A stretch of DNA of 64,000 nucleotides from Acinetobacter bouvetii (GTDB lineage Bacteria; Pseudomonadota; Gammaproteobacteria; Pseudomonadales; Moraxellaceae), in NCBI RefSeq assembly GCF_902753875.1, contig NZ_CADDTS010000048.1, positions 1-64,000 of the forward strand, in the 5' to 3' direction. A model generated the notes under the pieces. The model did not search any database. It worked only from the letters and a program-made list of their open reading frames with translations, and was not told the DNA's origin. Position numbers and translations under genes: made by a program. Below are positions 1 through 9,280 of this stretch, piece by piece. Each line of letters starts with the position of its first letter. The first letter of the stretch is position 1.

Positions 1-152
1 TCTTCTAGAGTGAGATGAGTATAGTTCATGATGCAACTTTGACTTTGGTCGGTCGGAAGCAAAATGCTAGCTCATCTTGCTTCCTTCCAATAATTTAATC
101 TCTGTTGCACTTCATTTGAGAATCTAATGTTTTAAATACTAGCTTTTAAATT

Positions 153-1217
153 TTATTTTCGGATTGGGCGAGCGCTGAGGCGGCATAACAGTTCATAACC
201 AATGGTACCATTGGCTTCTGCAACATCATCAACCAAGCGGTTTTTACCCCAGAGTTCAACTTCAGTGCCAATAGGTGCATCTATACCGGTAACATCAATG
301 GCAATCATGTCCATAGCAACACGACCAATTACACGGGTCTCTTGACCATTGATTGCGACATAGTTTTGTTTTGGAAATGCGCGCGGATAACCATCACCAT
401 AACCAATTGAAACTATGGCTAAATCCATTTCTTTATCAGCTGTGAAGGTTGAACCATAACCGACATGTTCGCCAGCTTGAATATGGTTCAATGCAATAAT
501 TTCAGCCGTAAACGTCATAACCGGTTTGAGATCGAGATCATGAGCCGAGCGATCTGCAAATGGTGATGCTCCATACAGCATGATGCCTGGACGAACAAAA
601 TCAAAATTCAGTTCCGGCCATTTATAAATTGCCGCTGAATTACAGCAAGAACCCATAATTGGTGCACAAGCTTCTTTAACTTGCAGGAATTGTGACTTTT
701 GCTGTTCATTCAATGGATGGTCGGCATCGGCATTGGCAAAATGCATGGCAAGTACGCAGGTAAAACCTTCCGCTTTGAGTGAGTTAATCACATCTATAAT
801 TTCGGGTACTTTAAAACCTAAACGGTTCATACCACTATTAAGTTTAACCCAAACTTTCAGATTTTTGCCAATATAAGCTTGTTTGTGTGCACGTAACCAG
901 TCTAATTGTTGTTGGTGGTGTACGATGCATTCAATATTATTTTCTATGACAACCTGCATTTCATCTTCAGAGAAAATACCTTCGATGAGCGTGATCGGTT
1001 GTTGATAGCCCAGTTCGCGAATTTCTAAAGCTTCTTCAAGGCAGGCGACACCAAAGGCATCTGTTCCACTTAAGGCTGCTAAACAGTCTTTGACTCCATG
1101 TCCATAAGCATTGGCTTTAACCATACTGACAATTTGGGCAGTTGGTGCAAGTTGTTTGACACGGTTTAAATTATATTGCAGAGCTTCTCTGTCAATATAA
1201 ACTGTTGCTTGGCGCAC
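153..1217 (-). CDS. alr: Alanine racemase
   Basis: This is a PLP enzyme interconverting L- and D-alanine in the cytoplasm, supplying D-alanine for peptidoglycan. The 354-residue length is typical for the family. The PLP lysine lies in VKANAYGHG (K34) and the second catalytic base is the tyrosine of VGYGSTF (about Y254). The reading frame stays open further upstream, but the GTG at 1217 has an AAGGAG ribosome site about eight bases before it, and the protein then begins VRQATVYIDR as in related proteins, so I chose it. It lies downstream of dnaB on the same strand, but a terminator separates them, so it probably has its own promoter. Whether it is the biosynthetic (alr) or catabolic (dadX) paralog cannot be told here; no D-amino-acid dehydrogenase gene lies next to it. 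Confidence 0.93.
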   Translation of the reverse strand: MRQATVYIDREALQYNLNRVKQLAPTAQIVSMVKANAYGHGVKDCLAALSGTDAFGVACLEEALEIRELGYQQPITLIEGIFSEDEMQVVIENNIECIVHHQQQLDWLRAHKQAYIGKNLKVWVKLNSGMNRLGFKVPEIIDVINSLKAEGFTCVLAMHFANADADHPLNEQQKSQFLQVKEACAPIMGSCCNSAAIYKWPELNFDFVRPGIMLYGASPFADRSAHDLDLKPVMTFTAEIIALNHIQAGEHVGYGSTFTADKEMDLAIVSIGYGDGYPRAFPKQNYVAINGQETRVIGRVAMDMIAIDVTGIDAPIGTEVELWGKNRLVDDVAEANGTIGYELLCRLSARPIRK

Positions 1218-1546
1218 CCTGATTACTCCTTGGGAATACAATGAAACATAACAGTGATTTATAAAATAAAATCACTTATAAGCTATGTATGAATAAGATA
1301 GATATGCTTGTGATTTCACTCGTGTGAGCGTAAATAACTGAAGCGGAAGCGGGTTAATATTGTAGACCTATGGCTGAAAATAAACACTAAGTTAAACTGG
1401 ATTTTTCTATAAATCTTAAACAGAAAAATTTATGCATTATTCAATAACGATGAATTAAAACCATGAAATGAAATAATAAGTTTTAATAGGTTTGACCAAT
1501 ACTAAAAACACATAAAAAAACGAGGTTATATACCTCGTTTTAGCCC
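1218..1546. other. Gap between dnaB and alr
   Basis: This stretch holds the dnaB terminator at its right end and presumably the alr promoter at its left end. I see no open frame with a plausible ribosome site and no repeat. Confidence 0.5.
1517..1541 (-). terminator. Rho-independent terminator after dnaB
   Basis: The stem AAACGAGGT / ACCTCGTTT closes a five-base loop. On the minus strand it is followed by a T-run just past the dnaB stop codon. Confidence 0.8.
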
Positions 1547-2995
1547 TTATTCTTCATCATCAAACTGAGCATAGAACTCAGGTGAAAGATTACTAAAGCG
1601 GGTATATTGACCTTCAAAAGCTAAACGGACGGTACCAATAGGGCCGTTACGCTGCTTACCAATAATAATTTCAGCGGTGCCTGCTTCTTTGGATTCCTTG
1701 TTATACACTTCATCACGGTAAATAAACATGATCAAGTCGGCATCCTGCTCGATCGCACCCGATTCACGTAAGTCTGACATCACAGGACGTTTATTCGGAC
1801 GGTTTTCCAGAGAACGGTTAAGCTGAGACAAGGCAATTACAGGACACTGCATTTCTTTGGCAAGTGCTTTTAAGCTTCGGGAAATTTCTGAAATCTCGCC
1901 TACACGGTTATCGCCCATACCCGGAACTTTCATTAGCTGCAAATAATCGACCATGATACAGCCAATTTTGCCACCATGTTGTTTGGCGATGCGACGAGCA
2001 CGAGCACGTAATTCAGTCGGTGGAAGGGCTGATGAATCATCAATATACAGATGTTTTTCTTGTAATTGCAAAATGGTACCCGTGACTTTGGACCATTCAT
2101 CACCATCGAGTTTACCGGCACGTAAATGCCCTTGATGCACTTTACCGTAAGCGGAAATCAGACGCATGGCGATGGAATCTGCGGGCATCTCCATAGAGAA
2201 GACTAGGGCAGGTAAGTCGCAGTTGAATAAAACACTTTCCACCAGATTCATGGCAAAAGTGGTCTTACCCATAGATGGACGTGCGGCCACAATAATCAAG
2301 TCACCCGCTTGCATGCCCGAAGTTTTATTATCTAGTTCCAAAAACCCGGATGTTAAACCGGTAATATTGCCTTCCATTTGCGAAAGTTCATTTAACTTAT
2401 CAAATACATCGGCAACAACGGTATTGATCGGTTTTGGGCCTTGCGCTTTAGCATTGTTATTATGTTGTTCCGCAATCGAAAAGATATTGGTTTCGGCAAG
2501 ATCTAAGATTTCACCCACAGTACGGCCCTTGGTATCATAGGCATTTTGCAGAATTTCAGTACTGACTTTAATCATGCTACGTAAAGTTGAAAATTCTTTG
2601 ATTTTATTGGCATAGGTTTCCAGGTTATAGAAACTGGAAGGGGAATCTGCCATCAGCTGCATCAAATATTCTTCACCGCCAATCGCATCCAAAAGATTCT
2701 GTTTGATCAGCCAGTCATTCACCAAAACTGCATCATAAGGTGAATTTTCTTGAGATAATTTTTCTATGGCACGGAAAATATATTTATGACGGGTGGCATA
2801 AAAGTCATTTTCACTCAGCACGTCACCGACTTGTTCAAAAGATTCGGCAACAGTCATTAATGCAGCGAGCACGGCTTGTTCAATCGCCAGATTATGTGGT
2901 GGCGTACGAAATTCTTTTAATTGTTGCGTCGAGTCGGTTGACTTTGCATCTTTATTAAAAGTATTTGTATTCGCTGTGGCAGTTGCCTGTGACAT
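1547..2995 (-). CDS. dnaB: Replicative DNA helicase DnaB
   Basis: This hexameric 5'-3' helicase unwinds the chromosome at the replication fork and recruits primase. The 482-residue protein has the N-terminal DnaB domain (about residues 30-135), a linker, and a RecA-like ATPase domain with Walker A ARPSMGKTTF at 238-247 and a Walker B-type stretch CIMVDYLQLM. There is no intein. The ATG at 2995 follows an AAGG ribosome site. It lies downstream of rpsF-rpsR-rplI, the usual gammaproteobacterial order, but a strong hairpin after rplI suggests that it is at least partly transcribed on its own. The first 25 residues are rich in Ala, Thr and Asn and look like a species-specific tail. Confidence 0.97.
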   Translation of the reverse strand: MSQATATANTNTFNKDAKSTDSTQQLKEFRTPPHNLAIEQAVLAALMTVAESFEQVGDVLSENDFYATRHKYIFRAIEKLSQENSPYDAVLVNDWLIKQNLLDAIGGEEYLMQLMADSPSSFYNLETYANKIKEFSTLRSMIKVSTEILQNAYDTKGRTVGEILDLAETNIFSIAEQHNNNAKAQGPKPINTVVADVFDKLNELSQMEGNITGLTSGFLELDNKTSGMQAGDLIIVAARPSMGKTTFAMNLVESVLFNCDLPALVFSMEMPADSIAMRLISAYGKVHQGHLRAGKLDGDEWSKVTGTILQLQEKHLYIDDSSALPPTELRARARRIAKQHGGKIGCIMVDYLQLMKVPGMGDNRVGEISEISRSLKALAKEMQCPVIALSQLNRSLENRPNKRPVMSDLRESGAIEQDADLIMFIYRDEVYNKESKEAGTAEIIIGKQRNGPIGTVRLAFEGQYTRFSNLSPEFYAQFDDEE

Positions 2996-3140
2996 ATGGA
3001 ACCTTAATTTTAATTCAATAAAATAGCCGTCTGTGCTTGACTGACTTTTACGAGAAATTGTGTAAGAGGATAACCTAAATCAAGCCTGGAGAGGGAAGAA
3101 ACGTGATAAAAAAAGACGAATTTTAAAAATTTAGAGATAA

Positions 3141-3170
3141 AAAAAGAGCATGCCAAAGCATGCTCTTTTT
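3141..3170 (-). terminator. Terminator between rplI and dnaB
   Basis: A 13-base-pair stem (AAAAAGAGCATGC / GCATGCTCTTTTT) encloses a CAAA loop and has A/T tracts on both sides. It ends the ribosomal protein operon and may attenuate read-through into dnaB. Confidence 0.85.
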
Positions 3171-3181
3171 CTTGCAAGAAA

Positions 3182-3628
3182 TTACTCAGATACGATAGTA
3201 ACGAGAACTTCAGCAACAACATCATGATGCAATTGGATTGCGATGTTGAATTCACCAGTGTTACGAAGCGCACCATTTGGTAAACGAACTTCTGCACGGT
3301 CTACAGTAAGACCAGCATTAGTTAAAGCGTCAGCGATGTCACGAGTACCGATAGAACCGAATAGTTTACCTTCGTCACCAGCTTTAGCAGTGATTACGAT
3401 GTTTACTTCGTTCAATTGGTCAGCACGTGCTTGAGCAGCAGCTAAAACGTCAGCTTCAGCTTTCTCAAGTTCAGCACGACGAGCTTCAAAAGCAGCAGTG
3501 TTAGCTTCAGTCGCTGCAACTGCTTTACCTTGAGGGATAAGGAAGTTACGGCCGTAACCAGCTTTAACTGATACTTTATCGCCTAATTTACCAAGGTTTT
3601 TAATGCGTTGTAATAAGATAATATCCAC
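3182..3628 (-). CDS. rplI: 50S ribosomal protein L9
   Basis: L9 binds 23S rRNA at the base of the L1 stalk and influences frame maintenance. The 148 residues match the family length. The N-terminal RNA-binding domain carries [21 protein letters not shown], followed by the long Ala/Glu-rich connecting helix (about 45-75) and the C-terminal domain ending in [11 protein letters not shown]. It is the last gene of rpsF-rpsR-rplI, nine bases after rpsR, and is followed by a strong terminator. Confidence 0.97.
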   Translation of the reverse strand: MDIILLQRIKNLGKLGDKVSVKAGYGRNFLIPQGKAVAATEANTAAFEARRAELEKAEADVLAAAQARADQLNEVNIVITAKAGDEGKLFGSIGTRDIADALTNAGLTVDRAEVRLPNGALRNTGEFNIAIQLHHDVVAEVLVTIVSE

Positions 3629-3637
3629 AGCTCAACC

Positions 3638-3865
3638 TCACTTATGATTGTCAGTGTAAGGGATCAACGCTAAGTAGCGAGCTTGTTTGATAGCAAGCGC
3701 CAATTGACGTTGGTAACGAGCTTTAGTACCTGTAATACGGCTAGGAACAATTTTGCCGTTTTCAGTGATATACTGTTTCAAAGTATCGATATCTTTGTAG
3801 TCGATGTACGTAACGTTCTCAGCTGTAAAGCGGCAGAACTTGCGACGACGGTAAAAACGTGCCAT
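3638..3865 (-). CDS. rpsR: 30S ribosomal protein S18
   Basis: S18 pairs with S6 on the platform of the small subunit. The 75-residue protein starts [16 protein letters not shown] and carries the conserved core [20 protein letters not shown] followed by [15 protein letters not shown]. It sits between rpsF and rplI with 9-11 bases on each side, as expected for a co-transcribed operon. Confidence 0.97.
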   Translation of the reverse strand: MARFYRRRKFCRFTAENVTYIDYKDIDTLKQYITENGKIVPSRITGTKARYQRQLALAIKQARYLALIPYTDNHK

Positions 3866-3876
3866 TGATGTTCTCC

Positions 3877-4263
3877 TTATGCTTCAGCAGAGTCTTGAGC
3901 TTGTTGTGCTTCTTCACGTTGAGCTTTACGCGCACGTTTTTCTTCAGCACTCTTAGCAAGTAAAGACTCTTCAGTGATTGCGTGTTCACGACGAATAATA
4001 ACATTACGAAGGATTGCGTCGTTATAACGGAACAATTCTTCTAATTCATTAAGCGTAGCTTGACCACATTCAACGTTCATTAAGATGTAGTGAGCTTTGT
4101 GAATTTTGTTAATTGGGTAAGCCAATTGACGACGGCCCCAATCTTCTAAACGGTGAATTTGACCTTCAGCTTCTTTGATGTGAGTTAGGTAACGTTCTAC
4201 CATACCCACAACTTGATCGCTTTGGTCTGGATGTACCAAAAGTACGATTTCGTAGTGACGCAT
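3877..4263 (-). CDS. rpsF: 30S ribosomal protein S6
   Basis: S6 forms a heterodimer with S18 on the 30S platform. The 128-residue protein opens [18 protein letters not shown] and has the typical fold region with [18 protein letters not shown] at about 44-61. The C-terminus is an Ala/Glu/Gln-rich tail (about 105-128), variable in this family and the substrate of RimK glutamylation in some bacteria; here it ends SAEA rather than in a run of Glu. It is the first gene of the operon. Confidence 0.97.
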   Translation of the reverse strand: MRHYEIVLLVHPDQSDQVVGMVERYLTHIKEAEGQIHRLEDWGRRQLAYPINKIHKAHYILMNVECGQATLNELEELFRYNDAILRNVIIRREHAITEESLLAKSAEEKRARKAQREEAQQAQDSAEA

Positions 4264-4404
4264 TGTCAGCTCCTTACGGTTTATACAGCCTCTAAGTAAA
4301 TACCTAGGGGCAAGGAGTCACAACCAAAGTTGTGTCGCAATAATTGCGAAGCGTGAATTTTAGAGCGTTTGAGTTTGAAATACAAGGTATTCCATTAAAA
4401 AGCC

Positions 4405-5208
4405 TTAATTATTTTGTGGAATAGTCTCGGGTTTTGAACGCAATAGAAATACCACATAACCTTTAAAATTAGGGTCTTGAGCTAAATATTTGGGTGCTTG
4501 CCATTGACCATGTTGTACTAAGCCAATTTTATAGGGCAATTGCAGTTGAGCGACTTTGGCTAAATAGGCTGAATAATTGGTAATCGTCGTGCTGCCACGG
4601 TAGGTTTGAATGGCAATTTCATCTATATTCTGTCGTAGCAAAGTTAATGTGTTTGGATTTTTAATATTCGTCCAGTCCATAAGGCCGGTAATACTCAAGC
4701 GATATTCTTGCGGCAGTTGCCGTCTTATATTTTGCAGAAAAACTGCATATTGCTGCAAATTTTGAGTTTTTGCATCAAAGTCAATTTGTAAGCCCTGAAT
4801 TTGATTACTAGCGTTTTTCCATTGCTGTAAACGCTGTATCACCATTTCAACATTCGCCTCAGACCAGTTTAAATGATGGCTGCGAATCACCAGCCAAATT
4901 TTCTGCTGAGGTTTTTGCAGAATACCAATGCCTTGTGGGATAAAAACAGGAGTACGCTTAGTTCGATCCCAATTCATTTCACCTTGTAAAATGTAGAGCT
5001 CTTTCGCGTGGTGTAAATAAGCTGCGCTGGAAATATTGCCCCAAATCCAAAAACTGGAATATTGCTGTGCATTGACACGTTGAGCCGTTTGGCTTTGAGG
5101 CTGAGCGATATCTTCTGATTGAGCAGGTGAGCATGCTGCACACAAAGCGATGTTGATAAAGACCAGAATGGAAAATAGTCTTGAGTACTTAATGATCTGC
5201 AAGCTCAC
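4405..5208 (-). CDS. DUF3142-like lipoprotein
   Basis: The 267-residue protein has an N-terminal hydrophobic segment (about 11-25) ending at ALCAAC, a possible though imperfect lipobox with Cys26 as the lipidated residue. The rest looks like a DUF3142-type fold, reminiscent of TIM-barrel glycosidases: WIWGNIS, IQGLQIDFDA, YRLSITGLMDW and IDEIAIQTYRG strands in order, with the acidic IDFDA motif where glycosidase-like proteins place a catalytic acid. The start is GTG at 5208, six bases after the stop of the 704-residue gene, so the two are almost surely one operon. The substrate is unknown; a periplasmic or outer-membrane glycan role is only a guess. Confidence 0.7.
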   Translation of the reverse strand: MSLQIIKYSRLFSILVFINIALCAACSPAQSEDIAQPQSQTAQRVNAQQYSSFWIWGNISSAAYLHHAKELYILQGEMNWDRTKRTPVFIPQGIGILQKPQQKIWLVIRSHHLNWSEANVEMVIQRLQQWKNASNQIQGLQIDFDAKTQNLQQYAVFLQNIRRQLPQEYRLSITGLMDWTNIKNPNTLTLLRQNIDEIAIQTYRGSTTITNYSAYLAKVAQLQLPYKIGLVQHGQWQAPKYLAQDPNFKGYVVFLLRSKPETIPQNN

Positions 5209-5214
5209 AATGCA

Positions 5215-7329
5215 TTACCAATAATATTTCAAAGATTTTGTCCATGAGGTATCTGGATAATCTCGCTTAATTTGATCGAACCATTGCTTTCTGACAGACT
5301 TTGCAACATCTTGGTCTTGGCAATCATTCGTGCCATTTGGGGAATAACACATAATGGAACGATACAGCGCATAAGCTTTTAATTCGGCAGCTGTACTGGT
5401 TTTGACAATATCTTTATAGACTTGACCGCGCGCAAAGACAGCGCCTTGGAAGCTGCTATGTTCTTTTTCGTTATAGGTTGAATTATTGACACTATAACCT
5501 TGCTCAGAACGGATATATTCACCTAAGCATAGTCGTAGATTGACATCTTTGGGTGATTTTTCTAGTTTTTGAGTTAAGGTGTATAAATCAGGACATTGCA
5601 AAGTATTGCTGATCTTATTGCCTTTCCAAACAAAATTACCGAGTGGCGGCTGATTTTTATAATGTTCAAAACTTTCGGTGTTATAAACATATTGCGCGGC
5701 ATTTTTCGGTAATTGTCGATAGGCTTGATTAAATAAACTGTAGTTTTGATGAATCAAGGATTTTTGCAGCACAGTATAGAGCGCTAAATTTTTTTGATCT
5801 GTCTGTGCGGTTTGATCTTGAAGGATGTGCATCAAACTACGTTCATTTGCTGCGTTTTCTATAAAGCTTTTTTGCAATGTAGCTTGTTTGATTTTGGCTT
5901 GTGCACCTGCAAAAAGAGCAGGGTTATTTTGCTTGGCATAATATGAATAAAGCATAAGCTCTGCTAAACCACGTTGTTCTGCAGTTTTACTTGTCGTCAG
6001 TAAGTTCTCCCAATATTGCTGTGTGGCTGGTGTTTGTCCGCTGCTTTCTAAAATTCGACCTTTTAACCATACTTGACTTAATTGAAGATAATTTGTCAGG
6101 TTGGTGGGAGTATTTTGCGGCAAATATTTTAATGCTTCTTGCGCTTTGTTTTGCACATAGAATAAATGATTGGCCTGTAAAAACTGAAACAGTTCAGGTG
6201 AATTTTTGAAGTAATTTTTCTGTGCGTTTAGATCTGCCCAAGAAATCACAATGTCATCATCAGATTGTTTTTTTCGCATGTGCATGAGGTCATAAACACT
6301 GAGAAAAAAAGGATCTTTAAGATTTTTGGGATTAAAACGCTTGCTTTGAAATACCTGGCGATCTATTTCGTAAACCAAATTTGGCAGTTCTAAGTTATAC
6401 ACGCTGGATTTTGGGTTGTTGATCTGCCAAACATATTCGTTGATCAATAAATCATGTTTACCGCTCAACCAAAAACCACGGCGTAAATAGCCACGCGCAC
6501 TCGCGGCGTATTGTCCATTTGGATAAAGCTTAAAATACTGAGTAATCTGATTAAAAAACTTGGTGAGCAGAGTCTGATTTAGTTTGTCATGATTTAGGTC
6601 ACCATATTCACCCACGCCACTTTGATAAGCTTCATTAAGTGAACTGCGAATCAGCATATATTGTGATGTTTCTTTTATCCAAGCCGAATCCACTTGTGTA
6701 AGTACGGTGTAAATCTTAGTTGCTGTGGAAAAGTTAGTGTTATAGAAAGAAATAGTCGCATTTAAATAAGATGCGTATTGACGGGCGCTTGCTGACCAAT
6801 TTGGATTGACTTGTATTAGGGCAAGTTTATCTGAACATGCATCAATTTTTTGCCGTGCTTTGATCAGCGTATCTTTTTCACTGCTTGAAAGTTTATGGTC
6901 AGTTTTAACTTGCTGAATAAAGGCCTGAGCACCATTTTTTAAACTACTACAATGTTCGGCATAAGTTAAATCGGGAGTAGGTAGCTGTGTACGCGCATTG
7001 GCTAATTTATTGCTGCTATGACTGACAATATTGGACACTTCAAATGGGACTTTACTGTAGTTGGTTTTCCAAAGTGTAGCTTTTTCTTCTTCAATATTGA
7101 TTTTTGCTAAACCTAAATCACTGAGCAAAAGTAGCATGTTGGTTTGATTGTCATTTGCCGGATTAAGCGCAGGTAAATTATCACAGGCAGTATATTGATT
7201 ACCCGCAACTTCTGTTGAAGGTTCGCAGTATTGATCGACACCGGCATGCGCTTGCAGGTGATAAAAAATGCTGAAAGGAATACAAACGGTAAATAGAGCA
7301 GAGCGAAGAAATTGTTGTTGATAAGACAT
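5215..7329 (-). CDS. Exported 704-residue protein of unknown function
   Basis: I do not recognise this family. A signal peptide is visible (about residues 1-29, ending HLQAHAG), so the protein is periplasmic or in the outer membrane. The mature part is rich in helix-forming, Gln/Asn/Tyr-containing stretches with repeated pattern such as YPNGQYAASARGYLRRGFW and AEQRGLAELMLYSYYAKQ, resembling TPR-like helical solenoids used as scaffolds. There are few cysteines in the N-terminal part (YCEPS, TACDN) and a CxxxQDQD segment near the end. It is the first gene of a two-gene operon with the DUF3142 lipoprotein, which suggests a shared envelope task. It follows the cyo operon, separated by a terminator. 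Confidence 0.7.
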   Translation of the reverse strand: MSYQQQFLRSALFTVCIPFSIFYHLQAHAGVDQYCEPSTEVAGNQYTACDNLPALNPANDNQTNMLLLLSDLGLAKINIEEEKATLWKTNYSKVPFEVSNIVSHSSNKLANARTQLPTPDLTYAEHCSSLKNGAQAFIQQVKTDHKLSSSEKDTLIKARQKIDACSDKLALIQVNPNWSASARQYASYLNATISFYNTNFSTATKIYTVLTQVDSAWIKETSQYMLIRSSLNEAYQSGVGEYGDLNHDKLNQTLLTKFFNQITQYFKLYPNGQYAASARGYLRRGFWLSGKHDLLINEYVWQINNPKSSVYNLELPNLVYEIDRQVFQSKRFNPKNLKDPFFLSVYDLMHMRKKQSDDDIVISWADLNAQKNYFKNSPELFQFLQANHLFYVQNKAQEALKYLPQNTPTNLTNYLQLSQVWLKGRILESSGQTPATQQYWENLLTTSKTAEQRGLAELMLYSYYAKQNNPALFAGAQAKIKQATLQKSFIENAANERSLMHILQDQTAQTDQKNLALYTVLQKSLIHQNYSLFNQAYRQLPKNAAQYVYNTESFEHYKNQPPLGNFVWKGNKISNTLQCPDLYTLTQKLEKSPKDVNLRLCLGEYIRSEQGYSVNNSTYNEKEHSSFQGAVFARGQVYKDIVKTSTAAELKAYALYRSIMCYSPNGTNDCQDQDVAKSVRKQWFDQIKRDYPDTSWTKSLKYYW

Positions 7330-7412
7330 AATGCACGAAAAATTATTATTGTGGGTGCAATGGTAGCAAGTTCAAAAGTATGAAAAAAGCGGTAGTGTTA
7401 TAAAAAGGAGAT

Positions 7413-7442
7413 AAAAAAGATAGAGAGAACTCTATCTTTTTT
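7413..7442 (-). terminator. Terminator after cyoE
   Basis: A 13-base-pair stem (AAAAAAGATAGAG / CTCTATCTTTTTT) with an AGAA loop overlaps the cyoE stop codon. It ends the cyoABCDE transcript. Confidence 0.85.
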
Positions 7443-8319
7443 AAAACAGCGGTAAATGTGGAGCAGGTGAGACGTAGCTAAAACTGAAACTAAAACTTAA
7501 TGCCGTAATTAAAATCACGGAATACAAGAAATAGCGTTTCGCCCAGACCTGATCATTTTCAGCTTTGAAGCCAATAAGTGACAAATACACCCAGTATGCA
7601 CATAAGGCATTAAAGGTGATCAAGAAGAACATATTGGTATAGCCAAAACAATACAAACCATTTAACACCGCAGCAAACAGCAAGACATAAATCAGGCTTT
7701 CAACTTTCGTGCGGAAAATTGAACGTGCTACAGGCAAAATTGGAATGCCGGCATTTTTATAGTCGTCAAAGCGGTAAACCGCAATTCCCCATGAGTGTGG
7801 CATTTGCCAAAGTGCATAAGCTAAAAAAATCAGCAAAGCAGCAACATCAAACTCATTTGAAACAGCAGTGTAGCCAATCACGGGAGGGCTCGCGCCAGAA
7901 ATACTACCAATCACGGTTTGGTGAATGGACGTACGCTTGCTCCACAGACTATAGAAAATTACATAAACCACAAAACCCAGTACAGCAAAGCCAAAAGCAT
8001 AGGCATTAACAAAGAACCACAGCAGGCCGAAACCTATAATTCCCAATACCGCTGAAAACAGCAGTGCAACAGAAGGACTGATGGTTTTTTTGACCAATGC
8101 ACGATTCATCGTCCGTTCCATCTTTTGATCGATGTCTTGATCAATGACGTTATTGACGACGCAGCCAGAAGCCACAACCAATGTTGTACCAAGCAGGGTG
8201 ATGAAAAGGAGAAGGAAATCTACAGACCCCTGAGCGGCTAAGAAGAAGCCGCCCAGAGTGGTAACGAAGTTACCAAAGAGAATTCCTGGTTTTGTCAGGA
8301 ATAAATACTTTTTCAGCAT
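7441..8319 (-). CDS. cyoE: Protoheme IX farnesyltransferase (heme O synthase)
   Basis: CyoE is a UbiA-family membrane prenyltransferase that adds a farnesyl group to heme B, giving the heme O needed by the oxidase subunit I encoded upstream. The 292-residue protein has about nine hydrophobic segments. The first Asp-rich prenyl-diphosphate site is NNVIDQDIDQKMERT (about 55-69), and the second loop carries YRFDDYKNAGIPILPV (about 183-198). It is the last gene of cyoABCDE, about ten bases after cyoD, and is followed directly by a terminator. Confidence 0.95.
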   Translation of the reverse strand: MLKKYLFLTKPGILFGNFVTTLGGFFLAAQGSVDFLLLFITLLGTTLVVASGCVVNNVIDQDIDQKMERTMNRALVKKTISPSVALLFSAVLGIIGFGLLWFFVNAYAFGFAVLGFVVYVIFYSLWSKRTSIHQTVIGSISGASPPVIGYTAVSNEFDVAALLIFLAYALWQMPHSWGIAVYRFDDYKNAGIPILPVARSIFRTKVESLIYVLLFAAVLNGLYCFGYTNMFFLITFNALCAYWVYLSLIGFKAENDQVWAKRYFLYSVILITALSFSFSFSYVSPAPHLPLF

Positions 8320-8329
8320 GACGACCAGT

Positions 8330-8656
8330 TTAGATCATCATGTTGTAGTGAAGGTAGTTCATGATCCATACAGAACCAACTAATAGAATAGCAATGGTTA
8401 ATACTGTATAGATAAATGCAATCACGTTCCAGCGTTGCTCTGAAGAAGAGTTCATGTGCAAGAAATACATTAACTGCACAAGAATCTGAGCAACTGCAGT
8501 AATCGCAATTACAGTAATCAAAATGCCGCGGCCAAAACCACCAGCCATCACCATTCCAAAAGGAATGATGGTGAGGATGATAGATAGGATGAAACCAACG
8601 GTATATTGTTTGAAGTTACCGTGTGCTGCACCAGCAGAGTTATGATCATGACTCAT
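8330..8656 (-). CDS. cyoD: Cytochrome o ubiquinol oxidase subunit IV
   Basis: CyoD is the small membrane subunit that supports assembly of the CuB-heme centre. From the ATG at 8656 the protein has 108 residues and begins [16 protein letters not shown], then three transmembrane helices, with the family motif YFLHMNSSSEQRWN in the second loop. The frame is open further upstream, but the ATG at 8656 overlaps the cyoC stop as TAATG and gives the usual family length, so this start is preferred. Confidence 0.94.
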   Translation of the reverse strand: MSHDHNSAGAAHGNFKQYTVGFILSIILTIIPFGMVMAGGFGRGILITVIAITAVAQILVQLMYFLHMNSSSEQRWNVIAFIYTVLTIAILLVGSVWIMNYLHYNMMI

Positions 8657-9276
8657 TAGAGAACTCCCATCAAATAAACTACGCTGAATACACAGATCCA
8701 AACGATGTCAAGGAAGTGCCAGAACAAGCTTAGGCAAGCAAGACGACGTGTATTTGGTAGAGTCAAACCATTTTTCTTGATTTGAATCATTAACACGATC
8801 ATCCAGACCAAACCTGAAGTTACGTGAATACCGTGTGTACCTACCAACGTAAAGAACGAAGATAGGAAAGCACTTGTACTTGGACCATAACCTTCATGAA
8901 CTAAATGATTGAATTCATAAAGTTCCATGCCGATGAAGCTGGCACCAAATAACCAAGTCACAATAAGCCACATAATTACTTTAGCAGCGTCTTTTTTGTA
9001 TGCAGCAAGAACGGCAAAACCAAAAGTTACAGAAGAGATCAAGAGAGCAAAAGTTTCAGTTAAAACGAAACCTAAAGACTCACCAAAAAGCTCTTTTGCA
9101 CTTGGAGTACCGACAGGAACATGACTGCTTAATACAGCGAACGCGATGAAGAGTGTACCGAATAAAATCAAGTCACTCATCAAGTAAGTCCAGAAACCAA
9201 AGACAGTGATGTCAGTATCATCGTGATGATGATGTTCGTCATGTCCGTGGTTGTCGTGATGAAGTACTTCAGCCAT
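8656..9276 (-). CDS. cyoC: Cytochrome o ubiquinol oxidase subunit III
   Basis: CyoC is the five-helix subunit III of the heme-copper quinol oxidase. The 206-residue protein starts with a His/Asp-rich leader (about residues 5-22), followed by [16 protein letters not shown] and the conserved HVTSGLVWM region and [13 protein letters not shown] near the end. The His-rich head is more pronounced than in E. coli CyoC and could bind metal, though this is a guess. It starts four bases after cyoB and overlaps cyoD. Confidence 0.95.
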   Translation of the reverse strand: MAEVLHHDNHGHDEHHHHDDTDITVFGFWTYLMSDLILFGTLFIAFAVLSSHVPVGTPSAKELFGESLGFVLTETFALLISSVTFGFAVLAAYKKDAAKVIMWLIVTWLFGASFIGMELYEFNHLVHEGYGPSTSAFLSSFFTLVGTHGIHVTSGLVWMIVLMIQIKKNGLTLPNTRRLACLSLFWHFLDIVWICVFSVVYLMGVL

Positions 9277-9280
9277 GGTC

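Noticed and set aside
1..152. Left edge downstream of alr
   Set aside because: No recognisable frame or hairpin; too short to say more.
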